Notes under the pieces: generated by a model | Told to the model about the DNA's origin: nothing | The model's input: only the letters and a program-made list of their open reading frames with translations | The model's database searches: none | Shown here: piece after piece, positions 43,601 through 53,610 of the stretch | Numbering within the stretch: position 1 is the stretch's first letter | Layout of the letters: every line of letters begins with the position of its first letter | Program-made: the position numbers and the translations under genes | Origin: Sphingomonas sp. SCN 67-18 | GTDB lineage: Bacteria; Pseudomonadota; Alphaproteobacteria; Sphingomonadales; Sphingomonadaceae | Direction of reading: 5' to 3' | DNA: 64,000 bases | Assembly (NCBI RefSeq): GCF_001724715.1 | Contig: NZ_MEFG01000014.1 | Coordinates: 39,315 to 103,314, forward strand

Positions 43601-45549
43601 CAGAAGGCCTGCCCCAGCGACACATAGACGGCGATCCGCGCATCGCCCGGCTGGCGGTTGATCGGCGTGCCGACATCGACGCGGATCGGCCCGAAGCTGG
43701 TATAATAGCGCGCGCCGATGCCCGCGCCGAAGCGCATCTTGTCGAAGCTCGGCAAAGCGGAGCGATAGATGTTGCCGCCGTCGATGAACGGCACCACGCC
43801 CAGCGCGCCGAAGCGCACCCGCGCCTCCAGCGAGAATTCGGTCAGGCTGCGGCCGCCCACCGGATCGTTGTTCAGGTCGCGCGGGCCGATAGCCTGATAG
43901 CTGTAGCCCCGCACCGATCCGCCGCCGCCCGCATAGAAGCGGCGGGATGGCGCGACGGCGTCGCTGGAAACGCCCGCGATGGTGCCGAACCGCACCCGCC
44001 CCGCCACCACGACCCGGTCGTTGACCGGCTGATAGGCGCTGGCGTCTATCTGCGCGCGGACATAACTGAACGTGCCCGATTGCAGCGACACTTCCGGCGA
44101 CAGCCGCCCGCTCAGCCGATAGCCCCGGCTGGGGTTCAGCAGATCGTCCGACCCGTCATAGCTGAGGCTGGTGGGCAGCGCGCCGATGAAGAAGGTCCGC
44201 CGGCGCGGGGTGGCAGAAAGGCCCACCGTGTCGCGTTCGTCCGAGGCCAGCAGTTCGACGCCCAGCGACCATGTCCATTTCTTCTGCCAGATGATGTTGG
44301 TCTGCCGCTCTATCCCCGCGCCGATCTGAAAAGTCTTGGCCTCATAGGCGTTGCGATTGAGGTTGCTGGCGACCATCTGCGCAGTCAGCACCTGATCGCG
44401 GGTGCGGAAATTGTTGCGGCGCAGGCTGACCCCGGCCAGCTGCTCGCGCGTGCCGGCGACGCCGCGGAAGGTGACGGCCCCTTCCGGCGGCAACAGGTTG
44501 CGATGCTGCCAGCTCGCCTCCAGCCTGATGCCCTCGCCCGTGCTGTAGCCAAGCTCTCCGGCAATGGTGCGGGGCGGCGCGCGCTCCACCGCGACCGCGA
44601 TGTCGACGGTGTCGGGCGTCTCCCCCGGCACCGGCTTGATCGACACGGTGGAAACAAGCCCGGTGGCGATCAGCGCGCGGCGCAGATCCTCCAGATCGCT
44701 CGCCTGAAACGTATCGCCGGGTTCGAAACGGGAGATGCTCTGGATGTGCCGCGCGCTGAACAGGGCGCCGTCCGGCACCACGATGCGGCCGAATTTGCGC
44801 GCCCCGCCCGGATCGACATCCAGCACCAGCGTGGCCGTGCGGCTGTCATGATCGACGACGATCTCCGGCTCGCCCACCTTGGCGAAGGGGAAACCCGCCT
44901 CGCCGATCTCGCTGCGCAGCTTCGCCTCGCCGCCGATCACCGCATCGGCATCCACCGGCTGCTCCGCCTTCACGCCGAAAGCCTCGCGCAGCGCGTCCGC
45001 CTTGCCCCCGGCCTCCTCCAGCCCGCGCACGTCCACGGCGGTGAAGCGATAGACCGGCCCCGGCTGGACATCGAGGGTGACGACCAGCCCACCGCCTTCC
45101 GCCGAGGCAACGCTGGTATCCACCGACGCATCATAATAGCCGTCGGCACGCAGCAGATCGCGCAACAGCGCGGCATCCTCGCGCGCGCGCCGATCGATCT
45201 GGGCGACGTTGGCCGCCTTGCCCTCGCCCGCCTTCAACACCGACAGCGCGTCGAAGCGTTCGCGGATGGCGGCTCCGTCCACTTCGCCAAGGCCGTTGAA
45301 GGCGACGCGATAGCGCAGTTGCGCGGTGCTGTCGGTCTGCGTCGGCGCGGCGGGCGACCCCGGCGCGACGGGATCGGCGGCAAGATCGGGCCAGTCGACG
45401 CCCAGATCCGGCAGGGGTTCGAGCGGCGATTCCGGGTCCAGCGGGGGAAGAGACGCGCCAATGTCCTGCGCGCAGAGCGGCGACGCTGACGACAGGAACG
45501 CGAGCGCGGCGAACATCATGCCACAGCGCCGCGGAAAGCAGCACATCAT
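43600..45549 (-). CDS. tamA: TamA/BamA-family outer-membrane assembly factor
   Basis: The 649-aa product has a signal peptide ending LCAQ and a Pro/Asp-rich linker. Three POTRA-like repeats follow (e.g. ARKFGRIVVPDGALFSARHI). The Omp85 barrel contains GGGGSVRGYSYQAIGPRD, the RGY/F motif of loop 6, and ends in YVSLGQAF. This is the TamA pattern. Length and partnership with tamB support TamA over BamA, which is usually longer with five POTRAs. Confidence 0.93.
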   Translation of the reverse strand: MMCCFPRRCGMMFAALAFLSSASPLCAQDIGASLPPLDPESPLEPLPDLGVDWPDLAADPVAPGSPAAPTQTDSTAQLRYRVAFNGLGEVDGAAIRERFDALSVLKAGEGKAANVAQIDRRAREDAALLRDLLRADGYYDASVDTSVASAEGGGLVVTLDVQPGPVYRFTAVDVRGLEEAGGKADALREAFGVKAEQPVDADAVIGGEAKLRSEIGEAGFPFAKVGEPEIVVDHDSRTATLVLDVDPGGARKFGRIVVPDGALFSARHIQSISRFEPGDTFQASDLEDLRRALIATGLVSTVSIKPVPGETPDTVDIAVAVERAPPRTIAGELGYSTGEGIRLEASWQHRNLLPPEGAVTFRGVAGTREQLAGVSLRRNNFRTRDQVLTAQMVASNLNRNAYEAKTFQIGAGIERQTNIIWQKKWTWSLGVELLASDERDTVGLSATPRRRTFFIGALPTSLSYDGSDDLLNPSRGYRLSGRLSPEVSLQSGTFSYVRAQIDASAYQPVNDRVVVAGRVRFGTIAGVSSDAVAPSRRFYAGGGGSVRGYSYQAIGPRDLNNDPVGGRSLTEFSLEARVRFGALGVVPFIDGGNIYRSALPSFDKMRFGAGIGARYYTSFGPIRVDVGTPINRQPGDARIAVYVSLGQAF

Positions 45550-45596
45550 ATCCGCGATCTAGCCGGGTTTCTCACCAGCCGCCAGACGGAAAGGAT

Positions 45597-45827
45597 TTAG
45601 TGCACGGTTCCCCGGGCGGTCTGATCCGAAAGCAGGACGATCAGCCGCTCGATCTGCCGCCAGCGGCAGAAATGGCTCAGATTGCCACGGTCGCGGCTGC
45701 GATCCGCCCGCGCGGCGGCCTCGAAGCCCGCATCCGCGCCAAACCGGGCGATCAGGTCCGACGCGTCGGCAAGGCACCCCCTGTCGGCGACATAGGGCTG
45801 GGTCATCGGTTCATTGCCATGGCTCAT
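45597..45827 (-). CDS. Small conserved sphingomonad-type protein
   Basis: A 76-aa frame with a strongly protein-like C-terminal part: GADAGFEAAARADRSRDRG, then NLSHFCRWRQIERLIVLLSD. This text is familiar from short hypothetical proteins in Sphingomonadales. There is no signal peptide or membrane span. A start at ATG 45806 (MTQPYVADRG) is also possible. It lies upstream of tamA on the same strand, 47 bp away. Function unknown. Confidence 0.65.
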   Translation of the reverse strand: MSHGNEPMTQPYVADRGCLADASDLIARFGADAGFEAAARADRSRDRGNLSHFCRWRQIERLIVLLSDQTARGTVH

Positions 45828-45960
45828 CCGCCCGCCCTACCAATTTCCGTGCCAATCGCGCGCCGGACGGCCAGCCGGGGCGCGCAATGGTCAACGCCTT
45901 ATTGACCAGGTGCCATTGCGGGACAGATGCGACGGGTGGCGTGTCGGGACGGGACATGGC

Positions 45961-46155
45961 ATGGCGGATTGCATGACCCGCCCAACGCCCCGCTCCCCCC
46001 GTTCCGCCGGCATATTGCTGGCCATTTTCCCCATCGTCGGCGCGATCGTCGGCGGCAAGATGGGGCAGCCTTCGCTGGGGCTGGTCACCGGCACCGGCGT
46101 CGCGGCCGTGGCGGCCATCGCCTTCTGGCTGGTCGACCGGCGGCGGCAGGATTAG
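45961..46155 (+). CDS. Small two-helix membrane protein
   Basis: The product is 64 aa. Two hydrophobic segments (GILLAIFPIVGAIVGGKMG and GVAAVAAIAFWLVDRRR) are separated by a short Gly/Pro loop. The positive C-terminus favours a cytoplasmic tail. The start may be ATG 45961 or the ATG four codons later. It is convergent with the CoA-transferase gene. No family recognised. Confidence 0.6.
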   Translation: MADCMTRPTPRSPRSAGILLAIFPIVGAIVGGKMGQPSLGLVTGTGVAAVAAIAFWLVDRRRQD

Positions 46156-46213
46156 GCCGGACCGCCGCCCAGCGCCGGCAGGTCGCAAACGACATCCAAC
46201 CCGCGCCGCGCCG

Positions 46214-47410
46214 CTATTCGGATGACGGCAACCGCCAGCCCCAGTCGGCATCGTCTGCGCCAAGGGCCGGCGGAGCGACGGCGGACACCATCGGCTCCCC
46301 GTCGATGACGATCGGCCCGCGCACCTGCGGCAGCACGCCGCCCTTCACGCCCGGCGCGTCCAGTTCCACCCGCATCCCCCGCGCCACGACCTGTGGATCG
46401 GCGAAGACCTGAGCGAGATCGTTGATCGGCCCGCCCGGCACGCCCTGCGCCTCGAGCGCGGCAAGCAGGGCGGCGCGCGGCATGAGCCGGGTGGCGGCGG
46501 ACAGCAGCGCGACCAGCTCGTCCCGGTGGGCGACGCGATCCGCATTGGTGGCGTAGCGCGGGTCGGCGGCCAGCGCCTCCAGGCCCAAGATCTGCGCGAA
46601 ACGGGCGAACTGCCGGTCGTTGCCGGTGGCGACGATGACATGCCCGTCGGAAACGGGGAAAGGCTGATAGGGCACGATATTGGGGTGGGCATTGCCCGCC
46701 CGCCGGGGCGGCACGCCGGACGCCAGATAATTCATCGCCTGATTGGCGAGCACCCCGGTCTGCACGTCGAGCAGCGCCATGTCGATCCACGCGCCCTGCC
46801 CCGTCTCGCCCCGCCGGTGCAGCGCCGCCAGCATCGCGCCGACCGCATAAACGCCGGTGAAGATATCGGCAAAGGCCACGCCGGTCTTTTGCGGTTCCCC
46901 GTCCGGCTCGCCGGTCAGGTCCATGATCCCGCCCATCGCCTGAACGAGGAAGTCATAGCCGGCGCGGTGGGCATAGGGGCCGGTCTGGCCGAATCCGGTG
47001 ATCGAGCAATAGATCAGGCCGGGGTTCAGCGCGCTCAATGTCGCATGGTCCAGCCCGTAGCGCGCCAGCCCGCCGGTCTTGAAATTCTCGATCAGCAGGT
47101 CCGCATCCGCCGCCAGCGCGCGGATGCGGGCGATGTCGGCGGGATCGTCGAAATCGGCAGTGATCGAACGCTTGCCCCGGTTGCAGGCGTGGAAATAGGC
47201 CGCGCCCAGCGAAGCGCCGTCCGCGCCCTCGATGAAGGGCGGCCCCCATTGGCGGGTATCGTCGCCCGCGCCGCGCCGTTCCACCTTGATGACGTCCGCA
47301 CCCAGATCCGCCAGCATCTGCCCGGCCCAGGGGCCGGCGAGGATGCGCGCCAGCTCAAGCACGCGGACGCCGGCGAGCGGTTTCGCCGCCGGGTTCGGCC
47401 GGTCAGGCAA
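46214..47410 (-). CDS. Family III CoA-transferase (CaiB/BaiF type)
   Basis: About 398 aa. Family III motifs are [38 protein letters not shown], and [15 protein letters not shown]. The catalytic Asp is within [24 protein letters not shown] sequence, split as [17 protein letters not shown]. These enzymes move CoA between acyl-CoA and a free acid. The frame is open to ATG 47473, deep in the preceding gene. TTG 47410 fits the family N-terminus and gives an 8-bp overlap with gcdH; the true start is uncertain. With glutaryl-CoA dehydrogenase upstream it may activate glutarate, as in glutarate or lysine breakdown (inference). Confidence 0.88.
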   Translation of the reverse strand: MPDRPNPAAKPLAGVRVLELARILAGPWAGQMLADLGADVIKVERRGAGDDTRQWGPPFIEGADGASLGAAYFHACNRGKRSITADFDDPADIARIRALAADADLLIENFKTGGLARYGLDHATLSALNPGLIYCSITGFGQTGPYAHRAGYDFLVQAMGGIMDLTGEPDGEPQKTGVAFADIFTGVYAVGAMLAALHRRGETGQGAWIDMALLDVQTGVLANQAMNYLASGVPPRRAGNAHPNIVPYQPFPVSDGHVIVATGNDRQFARFAQILGLEALAADPRYATNADRVAHRDELVALLSAATRLMPRAALLAALEAQGVPGGPINDLAQVFADPQVVARGMRVELDAPGVKGGVLPQVRGPIVIDGEPMVSAVAPPALGADDADWGWRLPSSE

Positions 47411-48614
47411 AGGCGGCGATCCCGGTGATGGCGCGGCCCAGAATGAGCGCATGGACGTCGTGCGCGCCTTCATAGGTGTTCACCGTCTCCAGGTTCACCA
47501 GATGGCGCATGACATGATATTCCTCGGCAATGCCGTTGCCGCCGTGCATGTCGCGGGCGACGCGCGCGATATCCAGCGCCTTGCCGCAATTGTTGCGCTT
47601 CACCAGGCTGACCATTTCCGGCGCCATCCGGCCTTCGTCGAACAGGCGGCCGACGCGCAGCGACGCCTGCAGGCCGAGCGCGATCTCCGTCTGCATGTCG
47701 GCCAGCTTCTTCTGGACGAGCTGGGTCGCGGCAAGCGGACGGCCGAACTGCTTGCGGTCCAGCACATAATCCCGCGCGCGGTGCCAGCAATCCTCCGCCG
47801 CGCCCATCGCGCCCCAGCTGATGCCGTAGCGCGCGCGGTTGAGGCAACCGAACGGCCCCTTCAGGCCGGACGCATTGGGCAGCAGCGCATCCTCACCCAC
47901 CTCGACATTGTCGAGCATCACCATGCCGGTGGTCGAGGCGCGCAGCGACAGCTTGCCCTCTATCTTGGGCGCGGTCAGCCCGGCAGCGCCCTTTTCGATC
48001 ACGAAGCCGCGGATCGCGCCGTCATGCGCGTCCGATTTCGCCCAGATGACGAAGACATCGGCAAAGGGGGCGTTGGAAATCCAGGTCTTGGACCCTGAGA
48101 TGCGGTATCCGCCCTGCACCTTTTCCGCCCGCGTCCGCATCCCGCCGGGGTCGGACCCCGCATCCGGCTCGGTCAGGCCGAAACAGCCCACCCATTCGCC
48201 GGTCGCCAGCTTCGGAAGGTATTTGCGGCGCTGTTCTTCGGAGCCATAGGCGTGGATCGGGAACATGACGAGCGAGGACTGGACGCTCATCATCGAGCGA
48301 TAGCCCGAATCCACCCGCTCCACCTCGCGCGCGACCAGCCCGTAGGCGACGTAGGACGCGCCCGCGCAGCCATAATCTTCCGGCAGGGTCAGCCCCAGCA
48401 GGCCCAGCGCGCCCATCTCGTCGAAAATCGCCCGGTCGGTCTTTTCCTCGCGGAAGGCGTCGATGATGCGGGGCATCAGCCGGTCCTGCGCATAGCCGCG
48501 CGCGACATCCCGGATCGCGCGCTCCTCCTCGGTCAACTGATCGTCGATCAGCAAGGGGTCATCCCACTGCAACGTCGCGACTTTCGGATTATGCGCGTTC
48601 AAATCGGCCTCCAT
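47403..48614 (-). CDS. gcdH: Glutaryl-CoA dehydrogenase
   Basis: The 403-aa acyl-CoA dehydrogenase has the GCDH-specific pattern. [20 protein letters not shown] binds the substrate and FAD. The catalytic Glu lies in [20 protein letters not shown] near residue 380. [19 protein letters not shown] is typical of GCDH. It oxidises and decarboxylates glutaryl-CoA to crotonyl-CoA, passing electrons to ETF, in lysine, tryptophan or aromatic degradation. The start ATG 48614 follows GGAAGA. It is followed by an overlapping CoA-transferase gene. Confidence 0.93.
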   Translation of the reverse strand: MEADLNAHNPKVATLQWDDPLLIDDQLTEEERAIRDVARGYAQDRLMPRIIDAFREEKTDRAIFDEMGALGLLGLTLPEDYGCAGASYVAYGLVAREVERVDSGYRSMMSVQSSLVMFPIHAYGSEEQRRKYLPKLATGEWVGCFGLTEPDAGSDPGGMRTRAEKVQGGYRISGSKTWISNAPFADVFVIWAKSDAHDGAIRGFVIEKGAAGLTAPKIEGKLSLRASTTGMVMLDNVEVGEDALLPNASGLKGPFGCLNRARYGISWGAMGAAEDCWHRARDYVLDRKQFGRPLAATQLVQKKLADMQTEIALGLQASLRVGRLFDEGRMAPEMVSLVKRNNCGKALDIARVARDMHGGNGIAEEYHVMRHLVNLETVNTYEGAHDVHALILGRAITGIAAFA

Positions 48615-48795
48615 GAGTCTTCCGTGCGGCTTGTCATGCCCCGGATCGCATCGTCAAACGGGGTCGCCGTGCGCCCCGTCGCGTCTCCTTAGCACCCGAT
48701 CCGCCTGCGCCGCCAGCCGTGCCGGGGCGTCTTTCCTCATTGGCTTGCGGCGGTTAGGTTGAGCGCAAGCACCACATCACCGGACTTGAGGGACC

Positions 48796-50472
48796 ATGCG
48801 CAACATCCTGATTCTCGCCCTGCTGCTCTCCACCGCCTGCGGGCAGACCGCCACCGACGGCAACGGCGCGCCGGCGGCGATCACCGCCACCGATTCCGAA
48901 TATGACATGGCCGCCCAGCGCGCCAAGATCGTCCGCATAGACATGAACCCGGACACCCGCTTCCTGAACGCGGAAGAACGCAAGGTGGTGAACCTGCTGA
49001 TCCGCGCATCGGCCTATATGTCCGACATCTACCTGCGGCAGGTGAGCGACGACAATCCGGCGGTGCGCCAGACGATCGCCAGCGGCAACGCGCCCGACAA
49101 GGCGGCGCTGCTCGACATGTTCGACCTGCATTTCGGCCCGTGGGACAGCCTGGCGGAAGACCGCGCCTTCACCGGCGGCAAGGTGAAGCCCGCCGGCGGC
49201 GGCTTCTACCCCGCGGACATGACCAAGAATGAATTTGACGGCTATCTCGCACGCCACCCGGACCAGAAAAAGGCGCTGACCGACCCCTATACGGTGGTGC
49301 GCCGCCAGGGCGACCAGCTGATCGCCATCCCCTATTCCGAATATTACAAGCAATGGCTGGAACCGGCGGCCCAATTGCTGGAGGAAGCGGCGGCGACCAC
49401 CAGCAACGCCAGCCTGAAGAAATTCCTGAGCCTGCGCGCCAAGGCGTTCCGCTCCAACGACTATTATGAGTCCGAGCTGGCGTGGATGGACGTGACCGGC
49501 ACGCCCATCGAAATCGCGATCGGCCCGTATGAGGTCTATACCGACGGCCTTTATGGCGCGAAGACCGCGTTCGAATCCTTCGTCACGCTGAAAAGCCCGG
49601 CTGAAAGCGCCGCACTGGACAAATATAAGCATTATCTGCGCGACATGGAGGCGAACCTGCCGGTTGCCGACGCCTATAAGAATTTCAAGCGCGGCTTCGC
49701 CTCCCCCATCGTCGTCGCCGATCAGGTGCAGGGCGGCGGAGACAATGTGCCGGGCGTGCAGACGGTGGCGTTCAACCTGCCCAATGACGAGCGGGTGCGC
49801 GAGGCGAAGGGCGCGAAGAAGGTCATCCTCGCCAATGTGCTGGGCGCGAAATATGACCGCATCCTGCAGCCGATGGCGGCGCTGGTGCTGGTGCCGGACC
49901 AGGCCGGGCTGGTCGCCAAGAAATATATGGAGCTGGAGACGCTGTTTCATGAACTGTCGCACAGCCTTGGGCCGGGATCGATCACCGTCGCCGGCAAGGC
50001 CACCACGGTGGGCGAGCAGCTGAAGGAAATCTATTCCGCCAGCGAAGAGGCGAAGGCGGATGTGATGGGCGTGTACAACATCCTCTTCATGATGAAGAAG
50101 AACGAGATTCCCGCCGCCGAGAAGCCCCAGCTTTTCGCGACCTATCTGGCCGGCATCTTCCGCGCCATGCGGTTCGGCACCGAGGAAGCGCACGGCCGGG
50201 GCGCGGCCCTGCAATATAGCTATATGAAGGAGCAGGGCGCCTTCAGCTGGGACGAGGCGGCCAAGCGCTACCGCGTCGACGATGCGAAGATGGAGGCGGC
50301 GGTCGGCAAGCTGGTCGGCGATCTGGTGCGCCTGCAGGGCGACGGCGACTATGCCGGGATGAAGGCCTTTTTCGACCGCTATGCGCAGATCGACGGGCCG
50401 GCCCGCTCGGTCATCGCGTCGATGGGCGCCATCCCGGTGGACATCCAGCCCAGATATCCCGCCAGCCTTTGA
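48796..50472 (+). CDS. M49-like (dipeptidyl-peptidase III family) lipoprotein
   Basis: The 558-aa product has a lipoprotein signal (LLSTAC, Cys15). Zinc-site motifs are HELSHSLGPG with His385, and EEAKADVMG with Glu417/418. Classical M49 enzymes have HELLGH (six residues) and EECRAD. This one has the five-residue HELSH version seen in shorter bacterial relatives, some of which are annotated as Nudix-associated or zincin-like hydrolases. It is expected to be membrane-tethered in the periplasm. The substrate is unknown. It converges with rsh, 21 bp apart. Confidence 0.85.
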   Translation: MRNILILALLLSTACGQTATDGNGAPAAITATDSEYDMAAQRAKIVRIDMNPDTRFLNAEERKVVNLLIRASAYMSDIYLRQVSDDNPAVRQTIASGNAPDKAALLDMFDLHFGPWDSLAEDRAFTGGKVKPAGGGFYPADMTKNEFDGYLARHPDQKKALTDPYTVVRRQGDQLIAIPYSEYYKQWLEPAAQLLEEAAATTSNASLKKFLSLRAKAFRSNDYYESELAWMDVTGTPIEIAIGPYEVYTDGLYGAKTAFESFVTLKSPAESAALDKYKHYLRDMEANLPVADAYKNFKRGFASPIVVADQVQGGGDNVPGVQTVAFNLPNDERVREAKGAKKVILANVLGAKYDRILQPMAALVLVPDQAGLVAKKYMELETLFHELSHSLGPGSITVAGKATTVGEQLKEIYSASEEAKADVMGVYNILFMMKKNEIPAAEKPQLFATYLAGIFRAMRFGTEEAHGRGAALQYSYMKEQGAFSWDEAAKRYRVDDAKMEAAVGKLVGDLVRLQGDGDYAGMKAFFDRYAQIDGPARSVIASMGAIPVDIQPRYPASL

Positions 50473-50493
50473 GGTCGCCCGGCGGGACGCGTC

Positions 50494-52593
50494 TCAGATG
50501 CGCTCCGCCGACGACACCATGTCGGTGGCGCGCAGCGCCGCGATGATGCGGGTGAGGTGCTGCAGGTCGCGCACTTCAAGGCTGACATGGAAGGTGTGGA
50601 AACCGCCGTCGCGATTTTCCAGCCGCAGGTTCAGGATATTGGCCTTGTGCGCGCCGAACACCCCAGCGGCCACCGCCAGCGCGCCGGGTTCGTTCTTGAG
50701 GATGACGGAAAGGCGCGCCGTGCCGCCGTCCGAACGGTCGCCCCAGGCCAGGTCCACCCAGTCCGCATCGATGCCGTCGGCCAGGCTGGGGCAGTCGATG
50801 GCGTGGACGGCGATCGGCTCGTCAAAGCAGCGCAGCCCGACGATGCGGTCGCCCGGCACGGGGTGGCAGCACGGCGCCAGCTTGAACGCCACGCCCGGCG
50901 TTAGCCCCTTGATGGAGATCGCCTCGCGCTGCGAAGGGGCGCGGCGCGGCTCGCCCGGCACGTCCTCGCCGGCGGAGCCGGGCATCAGCGCCTCCATCAA
51001 CTGGCGGTCGTTGACGGTGCCCCGCGCGATCTGGCTCATCAGCGCCGGCTCGGAATCGACCTTCAGCCGCTTCATCGCCAACGCCAGCGCCTCCGCGCCC
51101 AGCTGGGCGGGCAGGCGGGCCACCACCTCGTCATAAAGCTTGCGGCCCAGCGCGACGCTCTCATCGCGTTCCTTGTTGCGCACGAACCGGCGGATGGCGG
51201 CCCGCGCCTTGCCGGTGACGACGAAGTTCAGCCAGTGCGGCTGCGGCTCCTGCGCCTTGGATTTCAGGATCTGCACCTGATCGCCATTCTCGATGCGCGT
51301 GCGCAGCGGCACCACCCGGCCGTTGATCTTGGCGCCCACCGCCTGATCGCCCAGGTCGGTATGCACCGCATAGGCGAAATCCACCGGCGTCGCGCCCTTG
51401 GGCAGCTGGTACAGCTCGCCCTGCGGAGTGAAGGCGAAGATGCGATCCTGATACATCGCCATCCGGGTATGTTCGAGCAGCTCTTCCGGGCTCTCCGCAT
51501 TCTCCAGGATTTCGATGAGGTCGCGGATCCAGCGGACCTGACCGTCCGGCCGCTGATGATCCTGCTTGTAGGCCCAGTGCGAGGCCAGGCCATATTCGGC
51601 CTGGGCGTGCATGTCCTGCGAGCGGATCTGGATTTCGACGCGCATGTTCTCGGCATGGATCACCGATGTGTGCAGCGATTTATAGCCGTTGCGCTTGGGC
51701 GTGGAGATATAGTCCTTGAACCGGCCCGGCACCATCGGCCAGCGCCGGTGGATCAGCCCCAGCGCGCGGTAGCAATCGTCCGCTTCCGGCACGATGGCGC
51801 GAAACGCCATCACGTCGGACAGCTGCTCGAAGCTGATGTGGCGCTCCGCCATCTTGCGCCAGATCGAATAGGGATGCTTCTGCCGCCCGGTCACCTCCGC
51901 CTCGATGCCGGCGCGGCTGAGCAGCAGCTTCAGGCCCGATCCGATCCGCGCGATCCGGTCCCCGCCCCCGGCGTGGAGCAGTTCCAGCCGCCGGGTGATG
52001 GAGGCATAGGCATCCGGCTCCAGCTCGCGAAAGGCGAGCGTCTGCATCTCGTTCATGAATTCGTACATGCCGATCCGCTCCGCCAGCGGGGCATAGATAT
52101 CCATCGTCTCGCGCGCGATGCGGCGGCGCTTTTCTTCCGATTTGATGAAATGCAGCGTGCGCATGTTGTGCAGCCGGTCGGCCAGCTTGACCAGCAGCAC
52201 GCGGATATCGTCCGACATGGCGAGCAGGAATTTGCGGAGGTTTTCCGCGGCGCGCTCATTTTCGGTCTGCGCCTCGATCTTCGACAATTTGGTGACGCCG
52301 TCCACCAGCCGGGCGACGTTGGCGCCGAATTTCGCCTCGATCTCCTCATGGGTGGTCAGCGTATCCTCGATCGTGTCGTGGAGGATCGCGGTGGCGATCG
52401 TCTCGTCGTCCAGCCGCAGGTCGGTCAAAATGCCCGCGACTTCGATGGGATGGCTGAAATAGGGGTCGCCGGAGGCGCGCTTCTGGCTGCCATGCATCTG
52501 CATGGAAAACACGTAGGCGCGGTTGATCAGCGCCTCGTCCGCGTCCGGATCATAGCTTTTGACCCGCTCTACCAGTTCATATTGCCTCAGCAC
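50494..52593 (-). CDS. rsh: Bifunctional (p)ppGpp synthetase/hydrolase Rsh
   Basis: The product is 699 aa from GTG 52593, reading (M)LRQYELVERVKSYDP as in relatives; an ATG 12 codons upstream is less likely. The HD hydrolase domain has HPIEVAGILTDL and AILHDTIEDT. The synthetase has RFKDYISTPKRNGYKSLHTS. TGS (TPVDFAYAVHTDLGD) and C-terminal ACT domains (FHVSLEVRDLQHL) complete it. Both activities appear intact. It makes and degrades the starvation alarmone. In alphaproteobacteria a single Rsh usually does both, and it commonly lies near rpoZ, as here. Confidence 0.96.
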   Translation of the reverse strand: MLRQYELVERVKSYDPDADEALINRAYVFSMQMHGSQKRASGDPYFSHPIEVAGILTDLRLDDETIATAILHDTIEDTLTTHEEIEAKFGANVARLVDGVTKLSKIEAQTENERAAENLRKFLLAMSDDIRVLLVKLADRLHNMRTLHFIKSEEKRRRIARETMDIYAPLAERIGMYEFMNEMQTLAFRELEPDAYASITRRLELLHAGGGDRIARIGSGLKLLLSRAGIEAEVTGRQKHPYSIWRKMAERHISFEQLSDVMAFRAIVPEADDCYRALGLIHRRWPMVPGRFKDYISTPKRNGYKSLHTSVIHAENMRVEIQIRSQDMHAQAEYGLASHWAYKQDHQRPDGQVRWIRDLIEILENAESPEELLEHTRMAMYQDRIFAFTPQGELYQLPKGATPVDFAYAVHTDLGDQAVGAKINGRVVPLRTRIENGDQVQILKSKAQEPQPHWLNFVVTGKARAAIRRFVRNKERDESVALGRKLYDEVVARLPAQLGAEALALAMKRLKVDSEPALMSQIARGTVNDRQLMEALMPGSAGEDVPGEPRRAPSQREAISIKGLTPGVAFKLAPCCHPVPGDRIVGLRCFDEPIAVHAIDCPSLADGIDADWVDLAWGDRSDGGTARLSVILKNEPGALAVAAGVFGAHKANILNLRLENRDGGFHTFHVSLEVRDLQHLTRIIAALRATDMVSSAERI

Positions 52594-52641
52594 GCGGCCT
52601 AGATGGGGCCGCGTGCTGCTGCATTGCAATAGATTTAGAGC

Positions 52642-52956
52642 CTATTTGGCCTTGGCGTTGCACTTTTCGAGCTGGGCCGCGTCGAAGCTGTCCGATCCGG
52701 CGCGAAAGCCGGCGAGCGGACCCAGTTCGCGCACCGCCACGGCGCAGACGATCGCGGCGCGGCTGGCGCTCGCCCCCGCCGAACAGCTCTGGCCGTCGCA
52801 GGTCCACACAATGTCGCGCGTCACCGCCTTGCTGACGGCCGGAGCGCTGACCGGGGTGGCGTTGTAGAAGCCGGCGGCAGGCGCCGCGACGGCGGTGGCG
52901 CTGAACAGCGTCAGGGACGCCAGCAGCGAGAAAGTGAGAGCCAGTGAGCGTAGCAT
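52642..52956 (-). CDS. Small secreted protein, CC_3452-like family
   Basis: The product is 104 aa from ATG 52956 (GAAGGGACGGACA upstream). It has a signal peptide (LFSATAVAAPA). The mature text includes FYNATPVSAP, RDIVWTCDGQSCSAG and AAQLEKCNAKAK. Its four Cys suggest two disulfides. This pattern is familiar from a sphingomonad/Caulobacter family that I believe is called CC_3452-like; function unknown. It is divergent from the hxlR-type gene, sharing the palindrome between them. Confidence 0.8.
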   Translation of the reverse strand: MLRSLALTFSLLASLTLFSATAVAAPAAGFYNATPVSAPAVSKAVTRDIVWTCDGQSCSAGASASRAAIVCAVAVRELGPLAGFRAGSDSFDAAQLEKCNAKAK

Positions 52957-52998
52957 TGTCCGTCCCTTCAAAATTAGGTTGCGAATCGCTACTTACTC

Positions 52999-53032
52999 AA
53001 ATAAGTTTCGAGTTGCAACTAGAAACTTATTT
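52999..53032. promoter_or_regulatory. 34-bp palindrome, probable HxlR operator
   Basis: AAATAAGTTTC and GAAACTTATTT flank the palindrome AGTTGCAACT around one centre (53015/53016). Only one base pair breaks symmetry. It sits 42 bp from the secreted-protein start and 43 bp from the HxlR start, in an AT-rich patch of a GC-rich genome. HxlR dimers bind such dyads. Confidence 0.7.
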
Positions 53033-53075
53033 TTCCTTGGCCGCTACGGCATCTTTGGAATAGGCTGCTGAGATT

Positions 53076-53564
53076 ATGGGATTGAGAGAACCGCTCGCCG
53101 AGATTGCCGCCCAATGCAGCCTGCCCAAGGCGCTGGAGGCGATGGGTGAGCGATGGGCGTTCCTCATCCTGCGCGCGGCCTTCAACGGGCTTCAGCATTT
53201 CGAGGAAATCCAGTCCAGCCTGGGCATTGCCCGCAACATCCTGGCCAACCGGCTGGGCCGGCTGGTCGACGACGGCATATTGGACCGGGTGCCCTGCCCG
53301 CTGGACCGGCGGAAAGTGGAATATCGGCTGACCGAAAAGGGCATCGCCCTGCTGCCGACCATGATCGCACTACGCCAGTGGGGCGAACGGTGGGAAACCG
53401 GGTGCCCGTCAAACCCCGTGCTGGTCGACAAGCGCGACGGGCAGCCGGTGAGCCAGATCCGCGTCCATGCCCATGACGGGCGGGCGCTGGAATGGCACGA
53501 CCTTGCCTTTCGCGATCGCAGCGAACTGGGTGAGGCGGACGCGGTGGCCGTCGCCGCCGAATAG
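53076..53564 (+). CDS. HxlR-family transcriptional regulator
   Basis: The product is 162 aa. The HxlR winged helix has CSLPKALEAMGERWAFLILR, then FEEIQSSLGIARNILANRL and VDDGILDRVPCPLDRRKVEY. A single Cys14 at the start of the domain matches redox-sensing members (e.g. YodB, HypR), and a second Cys is in RVPCPL. The C-terminal ~60 residues are an extension of unclear role. It probably autoregulates through the palindrome at 52999-53032 and may also control the divergent secreted-protein gene. Confidence 0.92.
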   Translation: MGLREPLAEIAAQCSLPKALEAMGERWAFLILRAAFNGLQHFEEIQSSLGIARNILANRLGRLVDDGILDRVPCPLDRRKVEYRLTEKGIALLPTMIALRQWGERWETGCPSNPVLVDKRDGQPVSQIRVHAHDGRALEWHDLAFRDRSELGEADAVAVAAE

Positions 53565-53572
53565 GTCCGCCC

Positions 53573-53598
53573 CGCGCGGCGCCGCCTGACGCCGCGCG
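53573..53598. terminator. Convergent hairpin between hxlR-type gene and rpoZ
   Basis: A perfect 9-bp inverted repeat CGCGCGGCG/CGCCGCGCG with 8-nt loop lies between two converging stop codons. There is no T-run. It probably limits read-through in both directions. Confidence 0.45.
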
Positions 53599-53610
53599 AC
53601 CCGCAATCCC

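Noticed and set aside
45559..45777. 72-codon minus-strand frame overlapping the small conserved gene
   Set aside because: It is a different frame over the same bases and has no protein-like pattern.
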